Below, one piece after another: positions 46,042-58,201 of a DNA stretch of 64,000 nucleotides. Source of the DNA: Gelatoporia subvermispora B (taxonomy: Eukaryota > Basidiomycota > Agaricomycetes > Polyporales > Gelatoporiaceae); contig KB445793.1 of NCBI GenBank assembly GCA_000320605.2, positions 1,757,064 to 1,821,063 on the forward strand, in the 5' to 3' direction. Within the stretch, counting starts at the first letter, position 1; each line of letters begins with the position of its first letter. A program made the position numbers and the translations under genes. The notes beneath the pieces were generated by a model. The model ran no database searches and was not told the origin of the DNA. It worked only from the letters and a program-made list of their open reading frames with translations.

Positions 46042-49000
46042 TCAAACCGTAGCCTGCATCACGGCGGAGGTTTCGAAAGCGCTAACTTCGGTATGGGTCT
46101 CCTCGTAAGAGTACTCCGACTCGTGACGCTCGAGCTTCGTTGCAGAGTACGCATCGTAGTGACCGACGCCGTTGCCGTTGGCCTTGCCGTTACCGTTTGC
46201 GACGGCCTGGGAACCGGTCAGGTGGGCAACCTCGTCGAAGACGGCCTCCTTCAGCTTGGAGAAGACTAGTGAAAGGCAAAGTCAATACTTGGCTGAGGAA
46301 TGGCACGAAGGGTACTCACAAGACGAGGAGCGGGGAGTAACCAGTCCTCCCCTAGCATTGGAACCAGCTACAACGCTCAGAGCACCCGGGCGCGAGGTCG
46401 CGGTGAGCGCCGGCACCGTCTGGTGGCCATGCAGGCTGAGCTCGAACAGTAGGTCACCGTTCGCGTTGAAGACGGGGTTGGCAAGGGTGAACGCGGAGGA
46501 ACCGGCGTAGAAGGTGCGCCAGCTGCCCTCGAAGGCCTTGAGCTCGTGGACCATGAGGCCGAGGTCGACTTCGTGCGGGAGGTGCTCGCGAAGGAGCTTC
46601 TCCGGACTCTCGCAGAAGTTGAAGATGGAAGCAACGCTGTCGCCCTCCACCTTGGCCGACTCGAACTGCGGAACCCTCGAGCCCAGGACATGCACCTTGA
46701 TACCGCCGTGCTCGGTAGTAACGTCGACGCCGGCATCCCACTTCGCTGAAGACTTCGTGCTGTACACAGGGTCAGAATGGGTTCAGGTCGGGTTATGGGG
46801 CAGACATACCTCCAGCCCTTGACGTTCTTGGAACCGTCGAAGGTCAACTCCAGCTGACTCTCTCCGTAGATCTTGATCTCGAGGTTCCTATTCCTGAAGG
46901 CAGTAGGAAGCTCCATGTAGTTCTTAGTGACACCTGAGGACTGGTCAGCACTTTCTCCCGACCTCGTTGAAGGGACAGCTTACTGATAACGGAGTAGACA
47001 CCGTTCACAATATCACCAGCACTGCCCTCATGCTCGTAGCGCCAGACATCACGGTGCTCCCAGGCGTACTTGACGAAGCCCTCGCGCTCGCTCCTGACCT
47101 TCCACTGGCACTTGCTGTGCTTACGGAACTGGTGCTTAGCCCAGGTCGAGAGCTGGAGTTGCCACTTGTCGTTCTCAATGCCACCGAAGACGGGCACGAT
47201 CGTGGTGTGTCGGTTGACGTCCGCGAAGAGCTCGAGGAACCGATCCATGAAGATCTGTCTCGAGATGGCAAGGGTGCCGTAGGAGATGCCATTGTTGACG
47301 CGAGCAACCCACGCAGACGAGAACTCGAGACGGAGGGCGGGGAGAGAGCGGTGGCCGGTCATACCGAGGATGACGAGGACCGGCTCCAAGGACGGGGCGA
47401 TATGCGCACAGTTGTGGCGGGTGACGGTGACCTGGGAGTAGACATGGAAGAGGGTGACAGTCAGGGCGTGCGTCGGGATGTGCTCGCGCAGGGTCCAGAC
47501 CGGGATGGTGTACAGAACGTGCAAGCCGGAGTTCATGAGCAGCGGGAAGTAGTGCTCCTGGATGTAGTGGACAGCAGCCTGGACCTTCTCAATCGGGCTG
47601 TCGTCCTCATGGTGGGACAGACCCTCGAACTTCGAGAACTCGTGCACAAACTCAGCGTCTGCAGGGCAAACGATCAGCAATGACCAGTGTGCGCTGTGAG
47701 GTAGAAGTACTCACTGTGGAAGTCGAGGTAGATGTGGCGGAGGTAGCGGTCCTTAACGTTACCGTGCTGCTTCCAGATATCAGAGTCTGTGAACTTCGAC
47801 TGCCAAGCCTCGGAGACATCCAAGTCCTCGTGCTTGCAAGCCTTGAGCTCAACCTCGAAGGACAGGCGCCAGTTCTCGAACTTGTACTTCTCGCTGTGAA
47901 CGAAATCAGCGACTATGCATCAACAGTGTTGCAAGCACTTACTCAGCCGACGGCTCGAGATCACGATCCTTCAGCGGGTGCGAGTGGCCAGACTCGAGAG
48001 TGATCGAGATAAGGGCACGGTTGTTGCTCAGGAGGCGAACCGTGATCGGCTTGAGGGAGGCCGAGAAGTACTCGCCATACTGCCACTTGGCCAAGAGGGC
48101 CGCGTAATGGCCGCTCTTTCCCGCGTAACTCGCCCAGAGACCAGCGAAGTGTGCGTCGATCGATGCCTGGGAGAGGGCGATGACCTGGTCGAAGCCGTGC
48201 ATGGAAGTCTTGGCGATAATCTCCTTCCAGGTGACGACCTTCCTGCTGACGATCGCGCCGCCAACGCCGCCCGCAGCGTCCCCGTCGCTAACACTGTGGT
48301 AGTACGCGCCGCCATCGATCTCGCTGTCGCCCTCGCCGCTGAAGCTGAAGACATTCTCGATCTCCTTGTAGACGATGTGGTACTCGAGGCTCTCGAGAAT
48401 TTCGAGGTATTCGACCTTGAAGAAGTCGACGAACTGCTCGGCCAGCTCGTAGGTTTCACTAGCGTGGAGGCTGAGGCCGGCGAACTTGCAGAGCTTCCAG
48501 TGAACCTCGGCAGCTGTATAATGCGTTCAGAACACTGAGTAAAGGAAAGGAGCAATGATCGGACTTACAGCCGATGTCGAGCCTGCAACGGGTGATGCGG
48601 CCGTCGGTCTCGGCCTCAGGGATAAGGCGAACAAGGAGGGCGATAGTCCACTTGCTGTAACGGCGGGGCTCCCTGGTCTGAGTTAGCAGACATGACTTTT
48701 GATAATGCACAAAAGTAACTCACGCAGTGTCAAGCAGACCGTTGAAAAAGGCAACGTCCTTGATGTTGAAGTATAGCACGGCCTCACGCGAGCAAATAGC
48801 GTGAATGCGAGGAGCGCCAAGCTTGACGTGGAAGTGGATCGCGTTCTCCTGACGTGCGGTCCAAGCAGTCTTGAACTCCGCGAGACAGTACGCCTGCCAG
48901 TGCGGGGTCTTGTTCGCAGACTGGCTGGCAAGCATGGCGGCTTTGAGCCAGACCGACGACAAGTACGCGTTGATCTTCTCCACGGCGACACCATGGAGGT

Positions 49001-49830
49001 CGGTGTGCTGCTGCACGCGGCTGCCCATAAGCGAGTAGTTGATCTTGACCTGGAGATCATCATCGTCGAAGTCGGGAAGAGAGTAGAGGACGTGGTTTCC
49101 GGCGCTCTGAAGCAGCTCCAGGTATTTGGTGAGGTAGAAAAGAAGGGCATCCCGGCCAGTGTGGGCGTCAGGCTGGAGAGTCTGCAGCTGGGCCTCTGCA
49201 CGAAAATCACACATCAGTATGGGGCACTCTCCGGTAAGATCGACAGCAGGGACGCACTAGCGAAGTCGAGGATCACGAAGCGAATCTGATTCGCGCCGTT
49301 GCCGATCTTGCTGTCTCTTCCGCTGAGCTTGCGGCTCTCGAAAGGAATGCGGAAGGCGACATCAACGTCGTTGAGGGACTGGAGGCGGTGCCTGAAGCAA
49401 GTGTCAGGAGAATGCGACGCGACTACACTTATTCAAACACTTACTTATCAGTCACGAAGACAGTCTTGGAGTGATCAAGGTAGTAGCGGCCCTTCTTGAT
49501 CTTGAGGTGGAGAACCACGTCGTGGTTGCAAATGAACTCAAGGTGGGGCTTGGCAAACTCGGCGTGGAACATCATTTCATCGTGGTCAATTAGCTCGCCG
49601 CTGCGGAATTTTCCGTAGTCGAATCCGGCGAGCGCATGAGCATATCCTGAAAGATGTTGCGGTCAATCCCTGCGGGAAACGTGTAGTATGTTGAACATAC
49701 GGTAGGGCTCTTCGTGCCTGCGTGCGTTGTCATGGTCTCGGATGCAGGACAGCGCATTGTCGTACAGCGCAGAGAGTTGGGAGCTGATATAATGTACGGC
49801 CTGGGGAGCGTTGTTTTCGCCGACACACAT
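46042..49830 (-). CDS. Large codon-biased protein of unknown family with internal repeats
   Basis: I do not recognise this family. Eleven or so exons, each open and joined by 45-60 nt introns, give about 1,000 residues. It starts at 49830 (MCVGENNAPQAVHYISSQLS). Readable blocks in order: GFDYGKFRSGELIDHDEMMF; RGRYYLDHSKTVFVTD-like beta-rich parts; NDVDVAFRIPFESRKLSGRD; YLTKYLELLQSAGNHVLYSL; EFKTAWTARQENAIHFHVKL; FFKVEYLEILESLEYHIVYK; GFDQVIALSQASIDAHFAGL; HYIQEHYFPLLMNSGLHVLY; SAWVARVNNGISYGTLAISR; WRTFYAGSSAFTLANPVFNA. The C-terminus is Gly/Asn-rich (NGNGKANGNGVGHYDAYS) and ends AVMQATV with TGA at 46042. There is no signal peptide, membrane helix or catalytic motif I can name. Codons are strongly biased to C-ending forms, AAG and GAG, as in abundant proteins, and a TATA box lies upstream. 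Long antisense open frames here are shadows of this bias. Confidence 0.75.
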
Positions 49831-49975
49831 TGTGAATACTTGAATCGCTGTCAACCAGGGAGATAATTGCTGCGAGATGTACCTCACGTACCTATTTGAT
49901 GGGTGAGTTTTTGCGGGAGAGAGGAGAAAAAGCCAAGCGACTTGATCAAAAACTGAGCGGACTCGACGCCCAGTC

Positions 49976-49981
49976 TTTATA
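49976..49981 (-). promoter_or_regulatory. TATA box of the large codon-biased gene
   Basis: On the minus strand the sequence reads GGCTATAAAGACTGG, about 146 bp upstream of the start codon at 49830. A plausible 5'-leader intron (GTACGT to TTGACAG, roughly 49,890 to 49,847) lies between. Confidence 0.65.
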
Positions 49982-52518
49982 GCCCTCGGGGCTGCCGTAC
50001 CATTGAGGATACTTTCGGACACAAATCGCAACCTGTGCAAATAGACATAGCAGAAAAAGGCAGGTGGACGTCTGCTGCGCCCATAATTACGGCCGTGTGT
50101 CGGTGAATTCGTACGGCCGTCAGTTGGCCCTTTCTGGTCTAGATCCGCTGAATGCTTACAGCCATTTCGAGTACCTGGAGTACCCGTCGAATGGGACATT
50201 GGCCTGAAGTGGCAAGATCAGACGGGAGTCCCTGTGTTTGACGGATCGAATGGAAGAAGGAGCGCCACTGCGGGGCTATCGAATCTCCGTACGCACGAAG
50301 AGTGACACCAGCTTCCCACGCATACCGATTAGTCGTAGTAATCCCGGGTTCCAAGGGTCAGGAGGAGTTTAATAAAGTCCGACAGTGTACCAGTTGTCCA
50401 GGAATTTCTGTGGCAAAATGATCAACGGCTGACAAAATCAACCACATGAGAGTCCGCGTTCCCGTTCGGCGACTGGACGTCGTCGGTGGCTCCCTTGAAC
50501 CGAGCTTCGTGGCAGGCAACAGCTGTGTTATAATTGACATTACTCCCTGGCGCGCCTCGGCTCCTCACAGACCTTGCGCCTTCGATGTAGCCACACATAC
50601 TGATGCGCCTCTAATGTGGAGCAGAAAACCGATCTAAACCTGTAGTATGCAAAATAACCAGGACGGCAGTAGGAAAACCGACATCAAACGTTGTGATTGC
50701 TCAAGCTCAAGGCAGATACTCAACGAAGTCTACCGATAAATGAACACTTGGAAGTCCGCGGTCATCTCGAGAAGAGCAATATCACGGTACCATGTTAGGG
50801 CAACGTGGGTCTCAAGTCGGTGGAATGCCGTCCCGAACATCAGGAGAGCAGGATGACAATGACAGATGCATGGAAGATGCACTGGATTGGACGGGAAGGG
50901 TGCAGTTTGCGACGGTCGTTGTACGGTCGAAACCTTCGCGCAGCGGACAGAAGCGGACACACAATCCATTCTTGGCGCGCACATCGTAAGCACGTGCCTG
51001 ACCCGTCTGCGGGCGCTACGCGATGCCGAGCCGCAGCGTTCGAGCCCTGCCCGTGCAACATGTCCAATTCGTACACAGCATCACAGAGCAGCTATTCCAT
51101 GGGAAGCCATGTAAAGCGTGCACTCCTCGTGTGTGCGAATACAGCGAGCTGCGTTTTCCTCGCAACCCCGACGCAGTCGCGCGCAGGAAAAGGAGCGCAC
51201 TGGGACAGCTGCATGACAGTGCACTAACTGGGCGAGTATGGGCCAAGATCGGCGACTGCCCTCGCCGCGGCTTTCGCAGTTAGTTCAGCTGTCCAACGTT
51301 CGCCTATCATAGCCATGCGTCTGTACCTGGTCTAGCGGAGCTGGCCAGAACCATTCACCCTGTCACAGCATGTTAGCACTCCAGGGCCGACCAACCTAAT
51401 GGGGATGAACAATGCTGAATACATAGAAACTCGAGCGATGCACATTTCCGCTACAGAATCATATTCGGACCATTTTTTCCTTTACAGTCTTCGGATTCTC
51501 TCCACGAGTCCTCACACGAAAGGGGACAAGCATCACTCTACGAAGGTATAACTTCGGACTTCACCAACTGTCCAATCCCACTCTCTGCACAACACCTTTG
51601 CACCTCGTCTCAAGATATCAGGGCCGGATTACGACCTGAAACGCCCAGTGAACACACGTGAATGGACTTCCTGTCACTGTGCGACAGCTTGCGCACGCGC
51701 CAGTTTGAGTCCCGAGACATCCCACTGGCGTAGCTATTCTCTTCGGTGGCGATACGGGAGGCAAGTCGGCCGCCCCTTGCAACGGATTACACGGGAAACG
51801 GAGCTCGTTGTCCGCCGTGCATTCTGATCGCCTTCGCGCGAGAAGAGTGTACAAATACTTTGAATCGCCAGCTCATCCAGAGGCCGCCATTTTCCTGACG
51901 CTGTTCTGCGAAGCAACCACCAGTGCCTTTCGAGGTGAAGACATGTCGATGAATTTATGCGGCCATGACCCTTCACAACATACTCCGTGAGTGCGCTTAC
52001 TAAAGCTTTGATCGAGGTGGATGTGATGGAGTCTAAGCTACGGTCATGGAGGAAGGAGGTCAGCGAGTATTCTACCGTTGTTGATCCATGTGGATCGACA
52101 AGTGAATTTGTATTTCCTAATCCGGTGCAGAAGCCACTATATCTCGATTTTTGGGACCATTAGTTACTAGGATGTGCCATTTACATTCCAAGATTTTCGC
52201 TGTAGTATTCTGGGCGGGCAGGAACTGCGAATCTTGCATGATGTGCTTGGGATTGCAACCGATGCAGTGCGGTGTTATATATTGATGTAGCCCCGCGTCG
52301 AATTATAGAGCATGCCGCGACCCGTCGAAGCTTCGTCGGTCTGGGACGCCGAGTATAAAGCCAGGTGTAGCACAGCCGTGTTGTGATGCTTGTGGGGAAG
52401 TCTTTGCCGACTAGCTTCAGTCCGCGAACATGTCATCGCGGAGTATCGGAAGGTGAATGGCACCGGGACATAACTAGGAACAAAGACCTAGTGGCCACTT
52501 TGATAGTTGGTAAATCTA

Positions 52519-52705
52519 GACAGAAGTCACTTAACAATAATAATGTCGGACCTCGGAGACGACCGACAGAAGAGACCCCATAATCGAAGTCGAGAAGAGC
52601 GGAGGTATATCTGATCCACCTTGGTGATCGCTGTCCAGCGGACAGAAGTCCTCGTATTGAAGTTTGCCTTCGGTCTCGCGAGTATCCGAACAGCCGACAG
52701 AAGAG
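52519..52705. repeat. Degenerate direct repeats around GACAGAAG
   Basis: GACAGAAGTC occurs at 52519 and 52641, and CCGACAGAAGAG at about 52563 and 52694. The pairs are spaced 44 and 53 bp apart inside each copy and about 122-131 bp between copies, which looks like an old tandem duplication of a unit near 125 bp. Confidence 0.45.
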
Positions 52706-53997
52706 CCGGATCAAGCATCTGATCGAGAGTGAACGTCGATGATATCGGTAGTGTCATTGCGATCCAGAAAGCGCACGAAGTTGATCGAGAAAGTTAATAT
52801 GGACCGTGACTGGCACTGCCACTGAATGATGCTTTCAAGAACGCTTGTACCCGTCTTTGGAAGATTGCATTGCTCGTGTGTTGAATGTTGCACGCGGTCG
52901 CCCGGTGCCAGGAACCTGCGTGGTATGACATTGCGATCCGCCAAGGCACCGGGTCGTGCACGTTTTGTCGCGGTGGATCTTGCGAGATCGCCCACAGTGG
53001 CGATGCACTGACACGGTTCGCGGAAGCTTATCTCTGGTAATGATAATGGGGAATGGGGGATTTGAAACACGCACTGGGGAGACAGGGGATCGATTGCGCC
53101 TTGCACGGGATTGTTTCCTCCGAGGCACACATGGTCGTCATGATAACACTACTAACGGAGGCGATCGATACTATGTCTAATTCACGTGCTTGCATTCCTC
53201 ACGCCTCCCGGGCGCAGGTTCAAACTACAGACCACCCGAGGTGCACAGATTTCTCGAGGCTGATGAAGGGCGCTAGTACGGAAAAGCGCCCAAGGACCCG
53301 TGAGCATGAAGTTGAGAGCATTGAGAATGCGACGAAGACTTCGCACGCGAAGCCCAGAACGGTGTCAAGCATATTTTCTGCGACGGCAGGTCCCATGCCT
53401 AGAACTGAAGCTTTGAACTCTAAGAAGGAATCACTAGCAGTGCCACAAGATCCATCCAAGTCGAATAGGGACGATGCAGGGCCACGACGAGACGACAGAA
53501 ACCCCATCGCAGAGGGGGGCGCGGTTGTCCCGGCCTCGGGAACCTAAAACCGTCAACAGATCAGAGATGATGGTGCACCGAGGCCCCGATAGCCGATGGT
53601 GACTCGACGGAGATGTGCATGTCGAGCGAGTGAATCCCCAGTCGACTTGAGAGATGTGCCAGATACTATGTTTGATTCCACTCATGTGTGACGGAGCGCC
53701 AGCACTGCTGCCGCTCCTGCGCGCTGCGGACGGTGCGTGAAGCCCAGCCGCTGCGAGATCAACGCAATGCAGGCCCGACGAGTCATTCGGCTTATGCTAC
53801 TGAGTATTCGAGACGTGGAGGAAGCGGAGCAAGGATGAAGGCCTCGGGCTGCGCGAAACGCTCACCGCCCGAGCGCGCCTGACACGTCGCGGTTTGGCAA
53901 AGGGGTTTACATAAGCGCTTGATCGTAATACTTATGGCCTTACTTCAAGGCGTGGGTGTCCCCAAATTCCTCCATCTCGTGTACTATCTAGACACAC

Positions 53998-54037
53998 TCC
54001 TTCCCCCCTCCTCTCTCTCCCCGCCGTCCCCTCCGAC
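53998..54037 (+). promoter_or_regulatory. Pyrimidine-rich tract before the CPR start codon
   Basis: Almost pure C and T for 40 bp directly upstream of the start codon at 54056. CT-rich initiator tracts are common at strongly expressed fungal genes. Confidence 0.5.
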
Positions 54038-54055
54038 CCGAGCACGTCGTCGGCC

Positions 54056-56413
54056 ATGGCGGTTTCGTCCTCTTCGGACGTCCTCGTCCTCGCGCTGGGT
54101 GTAATCCTCGCTGCGGTTTACCTCTTCAAGGACCAGATCTTCGCTGCATCAAAGCCCAAGGCAGTGCCCGCAACGGCCTCCAAGGCCTCCAATGGTAGTG
54201 GTAACCCCCGCGACTTTGTCGCGAAGATGAAAGAAAGCGTATGTCTCGCCCCAATCGCACATAACCGTCCGAGTTCTCACGCAACCTCTCAGAAAAAACG
54301 TATCGTCATCTTCTATGGCTCACAGACCGGTACTGCAGAGGAATACGCTATCCGTCTCGCTAAGGAGGCGAAGAGCAAATTTGGCCTGGCATCTTTGGTG
54401 TGCGACCCGGAGGAGTACGACTTCGAGAACCTCGATGAGATCCCGGAGGACTGCTGCGTTTTCTTCGTCATGGCTACCTACGGCGAGGGCGAGCCCACCG
54501 ATAACGCCGTCACCCTCTGCCAGAACCTGTCGGACGACTCCTTCGTGTTCACGAACGGCGAGCACAAGCTCCCGGGCCTCAAATACGTGGTTTTCGGCCT
54601 CGGTAACAAGACCTACGAGCACTACAACCTCATCTCGAAGAACGTCGACAGGGACCTGCAGAAGATGGGTGCTATCCGGATTGGCGAGCGGGGCGAGGGT
54701 GACGACGATAAGAGCATGGAAGAGGACTATCTGGAATGGAAGGACGGCATGTGGGAGGCGTTCGCCAAGATCATGAATGTCGAGGAAGGCCAGGGCGGCG
54801 ACAGTCCAGACTTCGCCGTCACGGAGGTCGCTGACCACCCTCCGGAGAAGGTCTACCTCGGTATGTACAAACTTCATTCTCAGGTCCTAGCGGCTGGCGC
54901 TTATAGCTCCTTTAGGTGAGCTCTCGGCCCGTGCTCTGACGAAGTCGAAGGGCATCCATGACGCGAAGAACCCCTACCCGGCACCGATCACTGTTGCCCG
55001 CGAACTCTTCAGCCCCAACTCCGACCGTAATTGCATCCACGTGGAACTTAACATTGAAGGGTCCGGTATCACCTACCAGCACGGTGACCACGTCGGAGTT
55101 TGGCCGTCTAATCCCGAGGTTGAGGTTGACCGTCTTCTCTGCGTCCTCGGTCTATACTCGAAGAAGGACACCGTAATCAACATCGACTCCCTCGACCCTG
55201 CGTTGGCCAAGGTTCCGTTCCCCGTCCCGACCACGTACATCACGGTTCTTCGCAACTACATCGACATTAGCGCCGTTGCGGGTCGTCAGATCCTCGGAGT
55301 ACTCTCGAAGTTCGCGCCCAACCCCGAGGCTGAGACGTTCCTCAAGAATCTCAACTCGAACAAGGATGAGTACGGCAGGATTGTCGCGAACGGCTGCCTT
55401 AAGCTCGGCGAGATCCTCCAGCTCGCTGCTGGCAACGATCTCTCAGCTGTCCCCACGCCGGAGAACACGACCGCTTGGAGCATTCCTTTCGACATCATCG
55501 TGTCATCTATCCCGCGTCTCCAACCCCGGTATTACTCGATCTCGTCCAGCCCCAAATTGTACCCGAACTCGATCCACATCACTGTCGTCGTCCTGACGTA
55601 CGAGTCGAGCCCGAGCGAGCGTGTTAAGAGTCACTGGGTCTACGGTGTCGGCTCCAACTTCCTGCTTAACCTGAAGTTCGCCGCGAACGGGGAGAACGTT
55701 GCGTTGCTCAACGACCCCCAGAGCAGCCGCCCTGCGCTCGTTACCATGCCCTCGTACGCTATCGAAGGACCTCGCGGTCTATACAAGCAGGAGACCATCT
55801 ACAAGGCGCCCATCCACGTCAGGCGTTCGACCTTCAGGCTACCGACCAACCCGAAGAGCCCGGTCATTATGATTGGTCCTGGAACTGTAAGATCAGCATA
55901 TTTATTCTCTTTACTAACACTGACTCGTTTGATCAGGGTGTCGCTCCTTTCCGCGGCTTTGTCCAGGAGCGTGTTGCCATGGCGCGTCGTACGATTGAGA
56001 AGAACGGCCCCGAGGGTCTGGCAGACTGGGGCAACATCCGTCTCTACTTCGGCTGCCGCAGGTCGGACACGGACTTCCTATACAACGACGAATGGCCTGA
56101 GTACAGCAAGGAGCTGCACGGCAAGTTCACGATGCGCAGCGCGTTCTCGCGAGAGAACTTCAAGCCAGACGGTAGCAAGATCTACGTGCAGGACCTGCTC
56201 TGGGAGGACCACGAGCTTGTCGCGGACGCGATCCTCAACGGCAAGGGCTACATCTACATCTGTGGTGACGCCAAGAGCATGAGCAAGGCTGTCGAGGAGA
56301 CGCTCTGCAAGATTCTTGGTGAGGCGAAGGGTGGCTCCGCGGAGGTCGAGGGTGCCGCGGAGGTGAAGTTGCTGAAGGAGAGGAGTCGCATGCTGTCGGA
56401 TGTATGGAGCTAA
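54056..56413 (+). CDS. CPR1: NADPH-cytochrome P450 reductase
   Basis: ER-anchored diflavin enzyme that passes electrons from NADPH through FAD and FMN to cytochrome P450s. The N-terminus has one membrane helix (DVLVLALGVILAAVYLFKDQ). The FMN domain shows VIFYGSQTGTAEEYAIRLAK, VMATYGEGEPTDNAVTLCQN and YVVFGLGNKTYEHYN. The FAD domain shows HGDHVGVWPSNPEVEVDRLL, LQPRYYSISSSP and the VWGVGSNFL-like loop HWVYGVGSNFLLNL. The NADP domain shows [34 protein letters not shown] and YIYICGDAKSMSKAVEETL, and the C-terminus ends SRMLSDVWS with the stacking Trp. Three introns: one after AKMKES, one near 54,859 and one near 55,887. Start at 54056 and TAA at 56413. Length of about 730 residues is normal. Codon use is strongly biased. 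Confidence 0.96.
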
Positions 56414-56837
56414 GCTCCGTGCTGTCATGTTTGCGGACGATGGAATTCTGGTCTCATTTGTTTTGGATGCCACATGTTTCGTCCCCATTTACCCAGCATA
56501 TTTTGTTTGTGTCGTGTGGGATGCGTACATACACTTGCGGTGATGACTTATCGAAACCACTAGAGTAATATTAGCATGGATTAGTGCAACATCCTGACCA
56601 CTAGAATCATGTACGGCTACACTGTTATGTCAATCCAGCTCTCGATATCTATTCGACTTGACGATCTTGCTATTGTGCCGCAGCGGGTCGCTGGGGTGCG
56701 CCGTGCAGCCGAATGCGAGGAATGCGGCTTTGTGATTCGGACGAGCGCTGTTCCCGTCCAGTCGGAAGTAAGGCCGACGGCCTCTTGGACGATTCTCGAC
56801 AACCTCTGGACACCTTTCCTACTGCGATTAGCGAGGG
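56414..56837. other. Intergenic, CPR 3' end and SHE9 promoter
   Basis: Short tandem-orientation spacer. No gene seen. Confidence 0.55.
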
Positions 56838-58060
56838 ATGTTCAGGCCGGCGTTGCGACTGCCAAAACGCTCGCTTCTGGGGCCTGAAATTGCACGCCGA
56901 TCCTCGCTCCGCGTCCACCCTCCCGCCTTCCACCTTCAGCTCCGCCTGTCATCGTCTCACAGCCACCCGCCAACCCCACCGAAGGAACCAGAGTCGCAAC
57001 AACGTAATGCTGACGCGCAACCAGAGCAATCACCATCCGTAGAACAGCCTACCCGGGAGCCTGTCCGAGAGCCTCAGGATAACAACCACCTGCAGCTGGA
57101 CGCGGTGAAGGAACGCCTTCGTAGCTGGTCGGAGAACGCGGGAATACAGCTACGCCAGCGTGCAGATGACTGGACTGCGAGAGTCGCTACGACATTCTCT
57201 CACTTGGGCAGTGAGCTCAACAAGGTGACGGGCTATGGAGAGATCGAGGCGTTGAAGAGGCGTGTCGTGGAACAAGGTGAGCAGGCCCCTCTACGTCTCA
57301 GATATCCTTGTCTCAATATGCAACTTCAGAGGCGCGCATCAACGCTGCTCGTCAAGCAGCGCGAGAGGCCAAAGAGGCCTACGACAAAGCTGTCATTCAG
57401 CGGGCAACGTCGCAGCGCGAGGTCAATGACCTGCTGCAGCGCAAATCACATTGGACGGACGAGGACGTCAGTCGATTCACAGCGCTTGTCCGCCAGGACC
57501 ACGTCTATGAACAAGCCGAGACACGAGCGAAGGAGGTTGCCTCCCAATCTGAAGACGCGGTCGAGCGGGAGTTCAGCGAGCTCATGCGCGTCATCCTCAA
57601 CCGATATCACGAAGAGCAAGCGTGGTCAGACAAGATTCGCAGCGCCTCCACTTACGGCTCCCTCGCTGCAATGGGACTGAACGTGCTCGTCTTTGTCCTG
57701 GCAATCATTCTGGTAGAGCCGTGGAAGCGGCGGCGACTCGCACAGACGTTCGAGAGGAAGGTGAAGCAGATGTCTGCGGAGAGCATTTCTGCGTTAGAGG
57801 GGAAGACAGCGGAGCTGGTGCGGCGGCTTGACAGGCAGGACAAGGTGCTTGCAAACATCTTCGAGGGGCAATACTTCGCGAACCATCTGCCAACGGAGGA
57901 CCTCGCACGAATGAACGCTGAAACCGCTGCACAAGCCGCGCTAGAGCGGAAACGGACACCGTCGATACTGGCTTCCGAACGCGACCTCGCACTCGCCATG
58001 GCCGGGGGCGCGACCGTAGCAGCTGTGCTGGGTTGGTTAGCTCGAAGTCTGTACGGATAG
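56838..58060 (+). CDS. SHE9: Mitochondrial inner-membrane protein She9/Mdm33
   Basis: She9/Mdm33 is an inner-membrane coiled-coil protein affecting mitochondrial inner-membrane shape and fission. The N-terminus from 56838 is Arg/Ser-rich without acids (MFRPALRLPKRSLLGPEIAR), a typical presequence, then a Pro/Glu/Gln linker. Long helical parts follow (LQLDAVKERLRSWSENAGI, HLGSELNKVTGYGEIEALKR). After one intron (GTGAGC to CTTCAG near 57,277-57,329) comes ARINAARQAAREAKEAYDKA, REVNDLLQRKSHWTDEDVSR and FTALVRQDHVYEQAETRAKE, which is the She9 signature. The first membrane helix is GSLAAMGLNVLVFVLAIILV and a second is the terminal MAGGATVAAVLGWLARSLYG, ending with TAG at 58060. About 390 residues. 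Confidence 0.88.
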
Positions 58061-58201
58061 ACTGGTTCGGTTCGGCAGTGGACGTCGTAGATGCGTGCTC
58101 GGATTGGCTGGGATGGATACGCAGCAGTCATGCTATCCTGAGTCATCTATGCGGGCAAGACGCCTAGACCCTCGGTTTTCGGGTCCAGAGATGACATGGA
58201 A

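Larger units (their letters stand above)
49831..54055. other. 4.2-kb gene-poor region
   Basis: The longest stretch without a recognisable gene. Open frames up to about 164 codons exist on both strands (for example 53053-53547 plus and 52711-53130 minus), but they show no domain, no codon bias and no splice partners. A TATAAAGCC word occurs near 52352 on the plus strand without an evident gene behind it. A degenerate duplication lies near 52.5-52.7 kb. I see no tRNA, transposase or terminal repeats. Confidence 0.55.

Noticed and set aside
46967..47683. Long plus-strand open frame (238 codons) inside the large unknown gene
   Set aside because: It is antisense to well-spliced, codon-biased exons. 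C-ending codon bias on one strand removes stop codons on the other, and the translated product has no domain.
53053..53547. Plus-strand open frame of 164 codons upstream of the P450 reductase
   Set aside because: No recognisable domain, no codon bias, no splice partners and no promoter signal. A real gene is possible, but nothing in the sequence supports it.
54320..54877. Minus-strand open frame of 185 codons inside the P450 reductase
   Set aside because: Shadow of the codon-biased CPR coding strand, which is certain.
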